Assembly: GCA_947474705.1 (NCBI GenBank)
Contig: CANJJS010000009.1
Location: 1-64,000, forward strand
DNA length: 64,000 nt
Direction of reading: 5' to 3'
Source: Acetobacteraceae bacterium
GTDB lineage: Bacteria > Pseudomonadota > Alphaproteobacteria > Acetobacterales > Acetobacteraceae
Each line of letters begins with the position of its first letter. Position 1 is the first letter of the stretch. A program made the translations under genes and the position numbers. This document shows, piece by piece, positions 36,795 through 47,398 of the stretch. The notes under the pieces were generated by a model, which had not been told where the DNA came from, searched no databases, and worked only from the letters and a program-made list of their open reading frames with translations.

Positions 36795-38123
36795 ATGAAC
36801 CACCTGGACCGCCTGTCCGACCTGATCCGCCACGCCAAGGCCGCGGGCGCCGACGCCGCCGACGCCGTCCTCGTCGCCGGCACATCCCTCTCCGTAGCCC
36901 GCCGCCTTGGCAAAACCGAACACGTCGAGCGCTCCGAAGGCCAGGACCTGGGCCTTCGCGTCTTCCTCGGCAAACGCGCCGCCATGGTCTCCGCCACCAA
37001 CGTCGACCCCGCCACCTTCGCCGCCCTCGCCGAACGCGCCGTCGCCATGGCCAAGGTCGTGCCCGAAGACCCCTACGCCGGACTAGCCGAAACCGCCGCG
37101 CCCCCCGACCCACAAAACCTCGACATGGCCGACACCGCCGAACCCTCCACCGCCGAACTGGTCGAACGCGCCGCCGCGGCCGAAGACGCCGTCCTCGCCA
37201 CCAAAGGCGTCACCAACACCGAAGGCGCCGACGCCGGCTACGGCCGGGGCGAAATCTACCTCGTCACATCGGCCGGATTCGTCGGCCACCGCGTGGGCAC
37301 CAGCCACTCCATCAGCGTCACCGCGCTGGTCGGCGAGGGCACGGGCATGCAACGCGACTACGACTACGACTCCAAGGTGTACCTGTCCGACCTCGACGAC
37401 CCCATTGCGATCGGAAAAAGCGCGGCACGGCGGGCCCTCGCGAGGCTGAACCCGATTCGGCCCCAAACCGCCAAAATCCCCGTCGTCTACGACCCCCGCG
37501 TCGCCACCTCCCTGCTGGGCCACCTGACCGGCGCCATCAACGGCGCCTCCATCGCCCGCGGCACCAGCTTCCTTAAAGAAAAAATGGGCCAAAAACTCTT
37601 CGGAACCGGCGTTTTCGTCCACGACGACCCCCGCCGTGTCCGTGGCCCCCGCTCCCGCGTGTTCGACGGCGAAGGCACCCCCACCAAAGCCCGCGCCCCG
37701 ATCGAGGACGGAGTCCTCACGACCTGGCTGCTCGACAGCCGCTCCGCGCGGCAACTCGGCCTGGCATCGACGGGACACGCCGTCCGCGGAACCTCCGGGC
37801 CCCCCTCCCCCGCCGCGTCGAATCTGTGGCTCGCGGCCGGCGCGATGACGCCGGACGAGCTCATGGCCGACATTAAACTTGGGTTATACATTACGGAACT
37901 GATCGGGATGGGCGTGAACGGCGTCACCGGCGACTACAGCCGCGGCGCGGCCGGATTCATGATCCGGGACGGAAAACTGGCCGAACCCGCCGCCGAAATC
38001 ACCGTCGCGGGCCATTTATTGGAAATGTTCGCCCATATGACCCCCGCCAGCGACCTGGTTTTCCGCCGCGGCACGGATTCCCCCACCGTCCGGATCGACG
38101 GCATGACGATGGCGGGCGCCTGA
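36795..38123 (+). CDS. pmbA: TldD/PmbA-family metalloprotease subunit
   Basis: This 442-residue protein is a PmbA/TldE-type member of a two-component protease that matures peptides such as microcin B17 and degrades small proteins. Family motifs include GVTNTEGADAGYGRGEIYLVTSAGF, PVVYDPRVATSLLGHLTGAINGASIARG, TWLLDSRSARQLGL, and MGVNGVTGDYSRGAAGFMI near the end. It lacks the HExxxH zinc motif that the TldD partner would bear; no tldD is nearby. GGGAG precedes the ATG at 36795. Confidence 0.95.
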   Translation: MNHLDRLSDLIRHAKAAGADAADAVLVAGTSLSVARRLGKTEHVERSEGQDLGLRVFLGKRAAMVSATNVDPATFAALAERAVAMAKVVPEDPYAGLAETAAPPDPQNLDMADTAEPSTAELVERAAAAEDAVLATKGVTNTEGADAGYGRGEIYLVTSAGFVGHRVGTSHSISVTALVGEGTGMQRDYDYDSKVYLSDLDDPIAIGKSAARRALARLNPIRPQTAKIPVVYDPRVATSLLGHLTGAINGASIARGTSFLKEKMGQKLFGTGVFVHDDPRRVRGPRSRVFDGEGTPTKARAPIEDGVLTTWLLDSRSARQLGLASTGHAVRGTSGPPSPAASNLWLAAGAMTPDELMADIKLGLYITELIGMGVNGVTGDYSRGAAGFMIRDGKLAEPAAEITVAGHLLEMFAHMTPASDLVFRRGTDSPTVRIDGMTMAGA

Positions 38124-38193
38124 ACTCCCCTCTTGCAATTTTCGCTCTGTTACACCAGCTTACAATGGCTTCAACAACAAAGTGACAAATCCA

Positions 38194-39204
38194 ATGTCAG
38201 TCCAGGCTTCACGTCTTCTCGCGGCCGTCGCGGCGATCTCTCTGGCCCTGGCCCCCGCCATCGCGGATGCGCGAGTGGGCGGAGGGAGCTCCTCGGGTAG
38301 CCGCGGCAGCAACACGCACTCGGCCCCACCCGCCACGCGGACCGCGCCAGGCACCGCCGCGCCGATGGAACGCACGATCACGCCGAATACACCGGCGCGC
38401 CCCACGGCACCGGCCGCGGCACCGCACGCACCCGCCCCCGCCCCCGCGCCGGTCGCGGCACCCGCGCGCTCCGGCTTCATGTCCGGCCTGGCCGGCGGCC
38501 TGATCGGCGCCGGCATCGGCGCGATGCTGTTCGGCGGCATGGGCGGCGGCTTCTTCGGCCACGGCCTCGGCTTCGCCGGCGTGCTGGGCTTCATCCTGCA
38601 AATCGGCCTGGTCGCCATGATCGGTATGCTGATCTGGAAACTGGTCGCCCGCATGCGGACCCGCCAACCCGAGGCCGCCGGCGCCCCCGGCATGTACGGC
38701 CGCGAAATGGCCCCGCCCCAAGGCGGAATACCCCCCCAAGGCGGCATGCCGATCGGCAACGGCGGCGCGCCCATGCAAAACCCGGCGCCCACGACGGTGC
38801 CGGTGAACATCCTGCCCGGCGACTTCCAGGCGTTCGAACAACTGCTGCAATCGACACAGGCGGCATGGAGCGCACGCGACATCAACGCGCTACGCGGCAT
38901 GACCACCCCGGAAATGGGCGGATACTTCGCCGAACAACTGGGCGCCCTGACCAACCGCGGCGTGACCAACGTCGTCACCAATGTCCGCCTCGACTCCGGC
39001 GACCTCTCCGAAGCCTGGGCTGAAAACGGCCAGGAATACGCGACCGTCGCGATGCGCTTCTCGATGATCGACGTGACCAAAGACGGCATCGGCCGCGTGA
39101 TCGAAGGCAGCCTGAACGAACGCGTCACCGCCACCGAGGTCTGGACCTTCGTCCGGCCGCGCGGCGGACAGTGGATCCTGTCGGCCATCCAACAGACACG
39201 CTAA
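38194..39204 (+). CDS. Tim44-like domain membrane protein
   Basis: This 336-residue protein has a signal peptide ending near PAIADA, a long Ala/Pro-rich disordered segment (about 35-95), a Gly-rich region with one or two membrane spans (GLIGAGIGAMLFGGMGG and GVLGFILQIGLVAMIGMLIW), and a C-terminal Tim44-like domain (about 215-336: FEQLLQSTQAAWSARDINAL, TEVWTFVRPRGGQWILSAIQQ). Bacterial Tim44-like proteins are of unknown function. A GTG at 38182 is an alternative start four codons upstream; no clear ribosome site supports either. It is followed by a strong terminator. Confidence 0.85.
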   Translation: MSVQASRLLAAVAAISLALAPAIADARVGGGSSSGSRGSNTHSAPPATRTAPGTAAPMERTITPNTPARPTAPAAAPHAPAPAPAPVAAPARSGFMSGLAGGLIGAGIGAMLFGGMGGGFFGHGLGFAGVLGFILQIGLVAMIGMLIWKLVARMRTRQPEAAGAPGMYGREMAPPQGGIPPQGGMPIGNGGAPMQNPAPTTVPVNILPGDFQAFEQLLQSTQAAWSARDINALRGMTTPEMGGYFAEQLGALTNRGVTNVVTNVRLDSGDLSEAWAENGQEYATVAMRFSMIDVTKDGIGRVIEGSLNERVTATEVWTFVRPRGGQWILSAIQQTR

Positions 39205-39229
39205 CGCCCGCCCCCACGGCGTTCGAAAG

Positions 39230-39261
39230 AACCCCGCCGCCATCCAGGCGGCGGGGTTTTT
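39230..39261 (+). terminator. rho-independent terminator
   Basis: AACCCCGCCGCC (39230-39241) pairs with GGCGGCGGGGTT (39247-39258) around a five-base loop, followed by TTT. This is the clearest intrinsic terminator in the window, closing the Tim44-like gene. Confidence 0.9.
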
Positions 39262-39332
39262 CGTTGTACCGCCAGTTGCCATGGCCCGGTCTGGGCGATA
39301 GCTCAAAAAACCCCGCCACCAAGGAGCATCCG

Positions 39333-41138
39333 ATGTCCGCGCCCGCCCCCATCCCCTATTCCGACGCGAAACTCCGCGGCATCCTGTCCACGGTACGCAC
39401 CATCGCGATGGTCGGGGCGAGTTCCAACTGGAACCGGCCCAGCTACTTCGTGATGAAATACCTGCAAGGCAAAGGCTACCGGGTGATCCCGGTCAATCCC
39501 GGCACCGCGGGCAAGGAACAACTCGGCGAGAAAATCTACGCCTCGCTCCGCGACATCCCCGAGAAAATCGACATGGTCGACGTCTTCCGCGCCTCCGATC
39601 AGGTCGGCCCGGTCGTCGACGACGCGATCGCGATCGGCGCCAAAATCGTCTGGATGCAACTGGGCGTGCGCAACGACGACGCCGCCGCGAAAGCCGAAGC
39701 CGCCGGTCTGGACGTCGTCATGAACCGCTGCCCCAAAATCGAATTCGGCCGTCTGGGCGGCGAATTGTCCTGGAGCGGCGTCAATTCCGGAATCATCCGC
39801 AACCGCGCACCCGAACAGCCCATGGATCGCCGCGCCAAACCCCGCCCGCTTCCCCCAGCCAACATCGAATACGGCTTCGAAACACGCGCGATCCACGCCG
39901 GCGCGTCCCCCGACCCCACCACCGGCGCCCGCTCCACCCCCATCTATCAAACGACCGCGTACGTGTTCGACGACGTCGACCACGCCGCGTCGTTGTTCAA
40001 CTTGCACAATTTCGGCTATATCTACAGCCGCCTGACCAACCCCACCGTCTCCGTGCTGGAAGAACGCATCGCCAGCCTGGAAGGCGGCCGCGCCGCCGTG
40101 GCGGCGGCATCCGGCCACGCCGCGCAATTCCTGGTCTTCGCGACGATGCTGGAACCCGGCGACGAGTTCCTCGCCTCCCGCGCGCTCTACGGCGGCTCCC
40201 TGACCCAGTTCGGCCTCAGCTTCAAGAAGCTCGGCTGGCATTGCCATTTCGTCGATCCGCTCGACCCCGAGAATTTCCGCCGCGCGCTGACCCCGAAATG
40301 CAAGGCGATCTTCATCGAAAGCCTCGCCAACCCCGGCGGCGTGGTCGTGGATATCGAGGCGATTTCGAAGATCGCGCATTCCGTGGGCATCCCGCTGATC
40401 GTCGATAATACCCTCGCGACGCCATTCCTGTGCCGCCCCTTCGAGTGGGGCGCCGACCTCGTCACCCACTCGACCACGAAATTCCTTGGCGGCCACGGCA
40501 ATTCCATGGGCGGCATGGTCGTCGAATCCGGAAAATTCGATTGGGCCGCCAGCGGCAAATTCCCCTCGATGACCGACCCGGAACCCGCCTATCACGGCCT
40601 CCGCTTCTACGAAAACTTCGGCGATTTCGCCTTCACGACGAAAGCCCGCGCCGTGGCGCTGCGCGATTACGGCCCCACCATGGCGCCCATGAACGCGTTT
40701 CTGACGATCACCGGCACGGAAACCCTACATATCCGCATGGAACGCCATTGCGAGAACGCCATGAAAGTGGCGCGCTTCCTCGCGGGGCACGAAAAAGTCT
40801 CCTGGGTTTCCCACGCGGGCCTCGACTCCAGCCCCTATTACGCCCTCGCGAAAAAATATTTGCCGAAAGGCGCCGGCTCCGTCTTCACCTTCGGCGTCAA
40901 AGGCGGCTTCGAGGCCGGCGTGAAAATGGTCGAGGGAGTCAATCTGTTCTCCCACCTCGCCAATATCGGCGACACCCGCAGCCTGATCCTGCACCCGGCC
41001 TCGACCACCCACCGGCAGTTAACCGAGGAACAGCGCCTGGCCGCCGGCGCGGGCCCCGACGTGATCCGGCTGTCGATCGGCCTGGAAACGGCGGAGGACC
41101 TGATCGCCGATCTGGAACAGGCGCTGGCCGCCGGTTAA
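39333..41138 (+). CDS. fusion of CoA-binding domain and O-acetylhomoserine sulfhydrylase (MetY)
   Basis: This 601-residue protein joins two normally separate proteins. Residues 1-~145 are a CoA_binding_2 Rossmann domain (VRTIAMVGASSNWNRPSYFVM). After a Pro/Arg-rich linker, residues ~170-601 are a full-length PLP enzyme of the Cys/Met metabolism family: YGFETRAIHAGASPDP, YIYSRLTNPTVSVLE, Lys383 in THSTTKFLGGHG as the Schiff-base residue, and the C-terminal RSLILHPASTTHRQL. O-acetylhomoserine plus sulfide to homocysteine is the likely reaction. AAGGAG precedes the ATG at 39333 and no stop or ribosome site lies in the linker. In related genomes the two genes are neighbours; here they are one frame. 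A short sequencing error removing a stop is the alternative. Confidence 0.9.
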   Translation: MSAPAPIPYSDAKLRGILSTVRTIAMVGASSNWNRPSYFVMKYLQGKGYRVIPVNPGTAGKEQLGEKIYASLRDIPEKIDMVDVFRASDQVGPVVDDAIAIGAKIVWMQLGVRNDDAAAKAEAAGLDVVMNRCPKIEFGRLGGELSWSGVNSGIIRNRAPEQPMDRRAKPRPLPPANIEYGFETRAIHAGASPDPTTGARSTPIYQTTAYVFDDVDHAASLFNLHNFGYIYSRLTNPTVSVLEERIASLEGGRAAVAAASGHAAQFLVFATMLEPGDEFLASRALYGGSLTQFGLSFKKLGWHCHFVDPLDPENFRRALTPKCKAIFIESLANPGGVVVDIEAISKIAHSVGIPLIVDNTLATPFLCRPFEWGADLVTHSTTKFLGGHGNSMGGMVVESGKFDWAASGKFPSMTDPEPAYHGLRFYENFGDFAFTTKARAVALRDYGPTMAPMNAFLTITGTETLHIRMERHCENAMKVARFLAGHEKVSWVSHAGLDSSPYYALAKKYLPKGAGSVFTFGVKGGFEAGVKMVEGVNLFSHLANIGDTRSLILHPASTTHRQLTEEQRLAAGAGPDVIRLSIGLETAEDLIADLEQALAAG

Positions 41139-41183
41139 CCCCACGCCACATCGAACCCGCCTACCATCGCTCCCCTTTCGTCA

Positions 41184-41204
41184 TGGCCCGGCCTGTCCGG
41201 GCCA
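41184..41204. terminator. hairpin between convergent genes
   Basis: TGGCCCGG (41184-41191) pairs with CCGGGCCA (41197-41204) around a five-base loop between the MetY fusion and the convergent ABC operon. No T run follows, so a terminator role is inferred from place. Confidence 0.4.
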
Positions 41205-41239
41205 CCGGGAGCGGCATACCCGGGCGAAGGAGACCCCCC

Positions 41240-42235
41240 TCACCCCCGCGGAATCGGAAACGGCGCCGCGAAATGACACGCCGCGAGATGGCCCGGCGCC
41301 ACCTCCTTCGGATCCGGCCGCTGCGTCCGGCAAATATCCCGCGCGATCGGACAGCGCGGATGGAAATGGCAGCCGGGCGGCACATTCGCCGGTCCCGGCA
41401 CATCGCCGCCCAGAACGATCCGCGACCGCGATCTTTCCGGATCGGGAACCGGCGCGGCGGATAACAGCGCCTGCGTGTAAGGATGATGCGGCGCGCCAAA
41501 CAACGTCGCGGTCTCCGCGACCTCCACCAAACGCCCCAGATACATCACCGCGACCCGGTGCGCGATATGCCGGACCACCGCCAGATCGTGCGATATGAAC
41601 ACATACGACAGCCCGAAACGTTCCTGCAGGTCCTGCATCAAATTGACGACCTGCGCCTGGATCGAGACATCCAATGCCGAAACCGGCTCATCCGCGACGA
41701 TCAGCTTCGGCCGCACCGACAAGGCGCGCGCGATGGCGACGCGCTGGCGCTGACCGCCAGAGAACTCGAACGGGTAACGCCGTAAATGGATCGCGTCCAG
41801 ACCGACCAGCCGGAGCAGCTCCACCACCCGGTCCCGCCGCGCCTCGCGCGAAAGTCCGGGTTCGTGCACGTCCAACGGCTCGGCGATAATATCCTCGACC
41901 CGGTTGCGCGGGCTGAGCGACGCGTAAGGGTCCTGGAAGACAATTTGGATGGCCTCGCGGTGCCGCCGCAGCGCGCGGGCCCCAAGCTGAGTCAGATCCA
42001 CGCCGTCGAACAACACCGTGCCCGCGGTCGGCTCGGTCAGCCGAAGGATCATCCGGCCCGTCGTCGACTTGCCGCAGCCGGATTCGCCGACGATCGCCAA
42101 GGTCTCGCCCGCCGCGACGTCGAAGGACACATCGTCGACCGCCTTCACCTGACCGACGGTCCGGGCATTGAGAAACCCGCCGGAGACCGGAAAATGCTTG
42201 CTCAGGCCTTGAACCGACAGCAGCGGCGCGGTCAT
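41240..42235 (-). CDS. peptide-type ABC transporter ATPase (DppF type), second operon
   Basis: This 331-residue ATPase has Walker [21 protein letters not shown], signature [16 protein letters not shown], Walker [13 protein letters not shown] and FISHDLAVV. The oligopeptide tail [17 protein letters not shown] is present. ATG at 42235 overlaps the previous gene's stop as ATGA; the longer upstream frame is a shadow. It is the last gene of the operon that starts with the binding protein at 46556. Confidence 0.96.
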   Translation of the reverse strand: MTAPLLSVQGLSKHFPVSGGFLNARTVGQVKAVDDVSFDVAAGETLAIVGESGCGKSTTGRMILRLTEPTAGTVLFDGVDLTQLGARALRRHREAIQIVFQDPYASLSPRNRVEDIIAEPLDVHEPGLSREARRDRVVELLRLVGLDAIHLRRYPFEFSGGQRQRVAIARALSVRPKLIVADEPVSALDVSIQAQVVNLMQDLQERFGLSYVFISHDLAVVRHIAHRVAVMYLGRLVEVAETATLFGAPHHPYTQALLSAAPVPDPERSRSRIVLGGDVPGPANVPPGCHFHPRCPIARDICRTQRPDPKEVAPGHLAACHFAAPFPIPRG

Positions 42236-43197
42236 GGCGTCACCGCCCAGCACGCGGCGAGCGCGGCATACCCCGTCGCCACGATCGGCGGTTCCTCCGC
42301 CCGGCATTGGTCCGTCGCCAAGGCGCACCGCGGATTGAACCGGCACCCCGCGGGCATGGCGAGCGGCGGCGGCACGGTACCCTCAATCGTGCGCAGCCGG
42401 TGCTCCCTGGTTTCCAGCGACGGCACCGACCGTAACAATCCTTGCGTGTAAGGATGTTTCGGACTCGCGAACAGGGTTTTCACCGGCGCGTGCTCGACGA
42501 TTTTCCCCGCGTACATGACCGCGACCTCATCGACCAGATCGGCGATCACGCCCAGATCGTGCGTGATCAAAATGACCGCCAGTCCGAGTTCCTCGCGCAG
42601 TTTGCGTAACAAATCGAGGATTTGCGCCTGGATCGTCACATCCAGCGCGGTCGTGGGCTCGTCGGCGATCAACAACTTCGGATCGCAGGCCAACGCCATG
42701 GCGATCACGACGCGCTGGCGCATACCTCCCGAAAGCTGATGCGGATAGGCCGCCGCGATCCGATCCGGATCGGGAATGTTCACCAGACGCAACATGTCCA
42801 CCGCGCGGGCCCATGCCGCCTGCCGGGAATCGCGCCGGTGCAGCCGCGCCGCCTCGGCGATTTGTTCCCCCACCGTGAAGACCGGGTTCAGGCTCGTCTG
42901 CGGGTCCTGATAAATCATCGCCATGGCCCCGCCGCGAATTTCGGCGAGCCGCGCGCTGTCCATCGCCAGCAGGTTCTCGTCCTGAAACCGGATCGATCCG
43001 CCGGCGATCCGGGCCGGCGGCACCGGCAACAGCCGCATCAGCGACAGCGCGGTCATGGTCTTCCCGCAGCCGGACTCGCCGACAATGCCCAACGCCCGGC
43101 CGGCCTCGAGGCGAAACGAAATCCCATCGACGGCCTTCACGACGCCCCGGCCCGTCGCGAGATGAACGCGGAGATCTTCGACTTCCAGCAGGCTCAT
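42232..43197 (-). CDS. peptide-type ABC transporter ATPase (DppD type), second operon
   Basis: This 321-residue ATPase has Walker [25 protein letters not shown], signature [16 protein letters not shown], Walker [13 protein letters not shown] and LITHDLGV, with the Cys-rich C-terminal tail [10 protein letters not shown]. The ATG at 43197 overlaps the permease stop as ATGA; the upstream open frame to 43743 is antisense-type noise. It forms a heterodimer with the DppF-type subunit. Confidence 0.96.
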   Translation of the reverse strand: MSLLEVEDLRVHLATGRGVVKAVDGISFRLEAGRALGIVGESGCGKTMTALSLMRLLPVPPARIAGGSIRFQDENLLAMDSARLAEIRGGAMAMIYQDPQTSLNPVFTVGEQIAEAARLHRRDSRQAAWARAVDMLRLVNIPDPDRIAAAYPHQLSGGMRQRVVIAMALACDPKLLIADEPTTALDVTIQAQILDLLRKLREELGLAVILITHDLGVIADLVDEVAVMYAGKIVEHAPVKTLFASPKHPYTQGLLRSVPSLETREHRLRTIEGTVPPPLAMPAGCRFNPRCALATDQCRAEEPPIVATGYAALAACWAVTP

Positions 43198-44033
43198 GTG
43201 TCGATCTCTGGGTCGAGCATATCGCGCAGCGCGTCGCCGACCATGTTGAAGGCCAGGACGGCGATCGTGATCGCCGCCCCCGCGCAGGCGGCCGGCCAGG
43301 GCGCGCCGACCAGATCCGACATGCCGTCGCGGATCATGTTCCCCCAGGACGGCGCCGGCGGCTGCGCGCCCAGCCCCAGAAACGACAAAGCGGCTTCCAG
43401 GCGAATCGCGGTGGCGATCCATAACGTCAACGCGACGATCAACGACCCGCCGATATTCGGCAGAACATGACGCAGCATGATGGAGGCGGAGCCTCGCCCG
43501 GCGGCGATGGAGGCGTCGATGAAGGGTTCGCGTTTGACCACCTGCGTCGCCGACCGCGAGAGCCGGACAAAGCGCGGAAACAGCGCGATGGCGATGGCGA
43601 TCACCGCGCTTTGAAACGACGGCCCCAGCGCCGCCGCGATCATCACGCCCAGCAGCAACGTCGGAAACGACATCAACAAATCCGACGACCGCGAGATCGT
43701 CCGGTCGGTCCAGCCGCCGAAATACCCGGCCACCATGCCGCACCAGATCCCCGCGAACGCCGCGATCGTGGGGGCGACGATGCCGATCGACAACGACACC
43801 CGCGCGCCCGCCAGCACCCGGGAAAACACGTCCCGTCCGAAGGAATCCGTCCCCAGCCAGTGCTCGGCCGAGGGCCCCTGTCCGGCACTAAGAAAACTCT
43901 GATCCAGCGGGTCCTGTGGGACGATCCAGGGCGCGACGATGGCGAGCACGATCAGCGCCAGGCTGATCGTCATGCCGGCGGCGGCGACTTTATTGCCGCC
44001 GATATAGGCGCGTACGGAGACCTGGTCCGTCAT
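43194..44033 (-). CDS. peptide-type ABC transporter permease (DppC type), second operon
   Basis: This 279-residue permease has the N-terminal span [22 protein letters not shown], the [21 protein letters not shown] motif and the EAA-loop region [21 protein letters not shown]. It overlaps both neighbours by four bases (44030-44033 and 43194-43197). It is only distantly similar to the first operon's DppC-type gene, so the two importers are not recent copies. Confidence 0.95.
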   Translation of the reverse strand: MTDQVSVRAYIGGNKVAAAGMTISLALIVLAIVAPWIVPQDPLDQSFLSAGQGPSAEHWLGTDSFGRDVFSRVLAGARVSLSIGIVAPTIAAFAGIWCGMVAGYFGGWTDRTISRSSDLLMSFPTLLLGVMIAAALGPSFQSAVIAIAIALFPRFVRLSRSATQVVKREPFIDASIAAGRGSASIMLRHVLPNIGGSLIVALTLWIATAIRLEAALSFLGLGAQPPAPSWGNMIRDGMSDLVGAPWPAACAGAAITIAVLAFNMVGDALRDMLDPEIDT

Positions 44034-44965
44034 CGCAGGGTGATCCTCGGGTCGATCGCGGCGCAGAGCAGGTCCGTCAGCAGATTGACCACGACGACGA
44101 AGAAAGCGAACACGACCAGCCCCGCCTGGACCATGGTGTAATCGCGCGCCGAAATACCGCCGATCAGCAATTGGCCCAGACCTGGCCTCGAGAAAACCAG
44201 TTCGACCGTGATCGTGCCGGACAGGGTCGTCAGCAGATAAATCCCCATGCCCGTGGTCACCGGGATCAGCGCATTGCGCAACGCATGCTTAAAGATGACC
44301 CATCTCTCCGCCACGCCTTTGCCGCGGGCGGTGCGAACATAATCGCGGCGCAACACCTCCAGCATCGACGACCGAGTCAGCCGCATGATGAACGCCGCCA
44401 TGACCAGGCCGAGTGTGATCGCCGGCAGCACCAGATGATGCATCCGGTCCCAGAATGTTTCGCCGCCGCCCAACATCGGAAACCAGTCCAGATGCAACGA
44501 AAACGCCAGCAGCAGCAGCACGCCAAGGTAAAAATCCGGCAGCGAAAACCCCAGCAGCGCGAAGATCCGCGCGATCCCGTCCGCCGCGCCGTCGCGTTTG
44601 GTCGCCGTCCACACCCCCAGCGGCACGCCCACGACCATCCCGAACAACAACGCCGCCGCCGCCAGTTCCATCGTGTAGGGCAACGACCGCGCCAGCAGCG
44701 CGTTGATCGGCGTGCCGTTGACCATCGACTGCCCGAAATCGCCCATGACCGCCTGGCTCAGAAACGCGAGATATTGCCGCCACATCGGCTGATCCAGGCC
44801 GAGCTTATGACGGAATGTCTCGATCGCCGCCGGCGTCGCGAATTCCCCAAGCGCCGCCACCGCCGGATCGCCAGGCAGCACGCGCAACGCCAGAAACACC
44901 AGCGTCAGCACGAGCAAAACCGTGGGCACGACCTCCAGCAGTCTGCGGGCGATATAGGCGATCAT
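44030..44965 (-). CDS. peptide-type ABC transporter permease (DppB type), second operon
   Basis: This 311-residue permease starts IAYIARRLLEVVPTVLLVLTLVFLALRVLPGDPA and shows the EAA loop around RRDYVRTARGKGVAERWVIFKHALRNALIP. It lies seven bases downstream of the binding-protein stop. It makes the membrane pore with the DppC-type subunit. Confidence 0.95.
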   Translation of the reverse strand: MIAYIARRLLEVVPTVLLVLTLVFLALRVLPGDPAVAALGEFATPAAIETFRHKLGLDQPMWRQYLAFLSQAVMGDFGQSMVNGTPINALLARSLPYTMELAAAALLFGMVVGVPLGVWTATKRDGAADGIARIFALLGFSLPDFYLGVLLLLAFSLHLDWFPMLGGGETFWDRMHHLVLPAITLGLVMAAFIMRLTRSSMLEVLRRDYVRTARGKGVAERWVIFKHALRNALIPVTTGMGIYLLTTLSGTITVELVFSRPGLGQLLIGGISARDYTMVQAGLVVFAFFVVVVNLLTDLLCAAIDPRITLR

Positions 44966-44972
44966 GGCGCGG

Positions 44973-46556
44973 TCAACGCTTGCTGCTGGCCTTGGCCAGA
45001 GTGAAAGTGCCCATATACGCCTTCACCGGAAACCCGATCTCCATCGTTTTGCCGTTATGGAACCACGCCGAGGCCGGGCTCGGCAGCGGAATGGCGGGCA
45101 CCTGGCTCAGGATGTTCAACTGCACCTGCTTCAACAGCGCCAGCCGTTTCGCGTCGTCCGTCTCCTGGTTCGCCTGATCCATCAACGCATCGGAATTTCC
45201 CGCGATATCTCCGTAATGGCTGAAATTCATGTTCCGCGTCGGCTTCGAGACAATCGCCGCCGAGTTATAAAACGCGTTCAACACCGCCTGCGCCAACGGC
45301 GGCTGGCCCGAGCCGTAAACCGTCAACGAATTGAGATCCTTGCGAATATCGGCGTGGTAGCTGGTGTGATCCACGACCCGGATATTCACCTGAATCCCGA
45401 TTTTCCGTAACTGCTCCTGCACGATCAGCAGATGGGTCTTATACTCCTCGCGCTCCGTGATGAACGCGTCGATCGAAAACCCGTTGGGGAATCCCGCCTC
45501 CGCCAGCAGCTTCTTGCTCAACTCGGGATTGAAGTGAAAGGGCCAATCCGCCGGCAGATCCTCCTTGACCACGCCGCCATAGGCCTTCTGCGGCGCGACG
45601 CCGTACATCGGCTCCACGAAATCCCCGAACGCGGCCTGCCATATCCGCTGGTCGATCCCATGCGCGATCGCCTTGCGCACCCGCAAATCGTCCAGCGGCT
45701 TGCGCGTCATGTTCAAATGCAACGCCCAAACCGAGCCAGGCCGCCCGAAATCCTCCACCACATGCGGCATCTGCTTGCGCAGACTGGCGAGCCACCCCGG
45801 CACCGTCGCGCCCTCGATCATATCGACGTCGCCCTTGACGAACCCCAGCGTGCGCGCGGCGGTTTCCGGCAAAAACAGAACCTCCAGCACATCCACCTTC
45901 GGCTTGCCGCCCCAGTACCCCTCATGCGCGCGAGTCACGACTTTCTGCTTCGGTTCGTACCCAGTCACCGCGAAAGGACCGCTGCCCACGGGATTGTGAC
46001 GATATTTGTCGCCCAGCTCCAACACCGCCTTCTTGCATTGAATATACCCGCCGAACCGAGGCATCAGGGCGAAGGCATGAAAAAACGGGTTCGGCGTGTT
46101 CAAATGAATGACCACGGTGTAACGATCCGGCGTGTCCACATGGTCGATCTGACGGAAATTCGACGAATAGGCCGTGCCCGTCGCCGGATCCTTCATCCGC
46201 GCCAAGGTGAACGCGACATCCTCCGACGTCACCTCGCCATACCCGCGATGCCACTGCACACCCTTCCTCAACCAAAAGGTGAAGGTCCGCGCATCCGGCG
46301 ACATCTCCCACCGCTCGGCGATCTCGCCCTGCAACTGGTCCAGCTTCAGATCGGACGTCCCATCGCGCGGACTGACCAGCGTGCTGAACACCTGACGGAT
46401 CGGAAACTCGTCGCCATTGCCGATGCCAAACGCCGGGTCCATCGCGCCCAGATCGCGCTGCGACACGCCAACACGGATCGTCGTCTGCGCCGAAGCCGCT
46501 GTACTCGCGCCAAGCAACGCCGCGCACAAAATGCGTGTCAGGTGTTTCATCGCCAT
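44973..46556 (-). CDS. peptide-type ABC transporter substrate-binding protein, second operon
   Basis: This 527-residue SBP_bac_5 protein has a signal peptide ending TAASAQ. The domain includes [27 protein letters not shown], the [19 protein letters not shown] segment and [22 protein letters not shown] at 46556 has GGGAGG nine bases ahead and a second ATG lies two codons later. It is the first gene of a five-gene importer operon with order binding protein, two permeases, two ATPases. It is divergent from rph. Confidence 0.93.
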   Translation of the reverse strand: MAMKHLTRILCAALLGASTAASAQTTIRVGVSQRDLGAMDPAFGIGNGDEFPIRQVFSTLVSPRDGTSDLKLDQLQGEIAERWEMSPDARTFTFWLRKGVQWHRGYGEVTSEDVAFTLARMKDPATGTAYSSNFRQIDHVDTPDRYTVVIHLNTPNPFFHAFALMPRFGGYIQCKKAVLELGDKYRHNPVGSGPFAVTGYEPKQKVVTRAHEGYWGGKPKVDVLEVLFLPETAARTLGFVKGDVDMIEGATVPGWLASLRKQMPHVVEDFGRPGSVWALHLNMTRKPLDDLRVRKAIAHGIDQRIWQAAFGDFVEPMYGVAPQKAYGGVVKEDLPADWPFHFNPELSKKLLAEAGFPNGFSIDAFITEREEYKTHLLIVQEQLRKIGIQVNIRVVDHTSYHADIRKDLNSLTVYGSGQPPLAQAVLNAFYNSAAIVSKPTRNMNFSHYGDIAGNSDALMDQANQETDDAKRLALLKQVQLNILSQVPAIPLPSPASAWFHNGKTMEIGFPVKAYMGTFTLAKASSKR

Positions 46557-46681
46557 CCCCCGGTTCCTCCCAGTGCCCAGACCCTAATTCGCCCCCCGGA
46601 AATACACCAGCGCCCCCACCTTCGCCGCCAGCCCACATGCTGGTAAGAGCCAGGCCTGAAAACGTACAAGGACCAACCGAC

Positions 46682-47398
46682 ATGCGCCCATCCGGCCGCG
46701 CCGACGACGCGTTGCGCGAATTTTCGATGACAACGGGCTTCTCCCACCACGCCGAAGGCTCCTGCCTGATCCGCATGGGCGGGACAGAGGTCCTGTGCGC
46801 CGCCTCCGTCGAAAGCCGGATTCCCCCCTTCCTCCGTAACACCGGCCTTGGCTGGGTCACCGCCGAATACGGCATGCTGCCCCGCGCCACCCACACGCGC
46901 GGCGATCGCGAGGCCGCCCGCGGCAAACAATCCGGCCGCACGCAGGAAATCCAACGCCTGATCGGACGCTCGCTCCGCGCCGTCGTGGACCGCGCGGCCA
47001 TGGGCGAAATGTCGATCACCGTCGATTGCGACGTCCTTAACGCCGACGGCGGCACAAGATGCGCCTCGATCACCGGCGCCTGGGTTGCCCTCTCTTTGGC
47101 CTTCCGCCACCTGATTAAAATGAACGTGCTGAAGACCATGCCCCTGATCGGCCAGGTCGCCGCCATCTCCTGCGGTATCGTCGGCGGCAAACCCGTCCTC
47201 GACCTCAATTACGACGAGGACTCGGGCGCCGAAGCCGACGCCAACTTCGTTCTGACCGGGACCGGCGGCCTCGTGGAAATCCAGGCCACCGCCGAAAAGA
47301 CCGCCTTCTCCGAAGAAGAATTCATGCAACTGCTTCGCCTCGCCCGCACCGGCACCGCGGCGTTGTTCGAGGCGCAGCGCAAGGCCGTGGGGGACTGA
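46682..47398 (+). CDS. rph: ribonuclease PH
   Basis: This 238-residue phosphorolytic 3' exonuclease trims tRNA precursors. It starts with the family's [12 protein letters not shown] and has [19 protein letters not shown], the [20 protein letters not shown] loop that binds RNA, and [12 protein letters not shown] of the phosphate site. AAGGA precedes the ATG at 46682. It overlaps rdgB by one base (TGATG), a common alphaproteobacterial pair. Upstream it is divergent from the second ABC operon. Confidence 0.97.
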   Translation: MRPSGRADDALREFSMTTGFSHHAEGSCLIRMGGTEVLCAASVESRIPPFLRNTGLGWVTAEYGMLPRATHTRGDREAARGKQSGRTQEIQRLIGRSLRAVVDRAAMGEMSITVDCDVLNADGGTRCASITGAWVALSLAFRHLIKMNVLKTMPLIGQVAAISCGIVGGKPVLDLNYDEDSGAEADANFVLTGTGGLVEIQATAEKTAFSEEEFMQLLRLARTGTAALFEAQRKAVGD

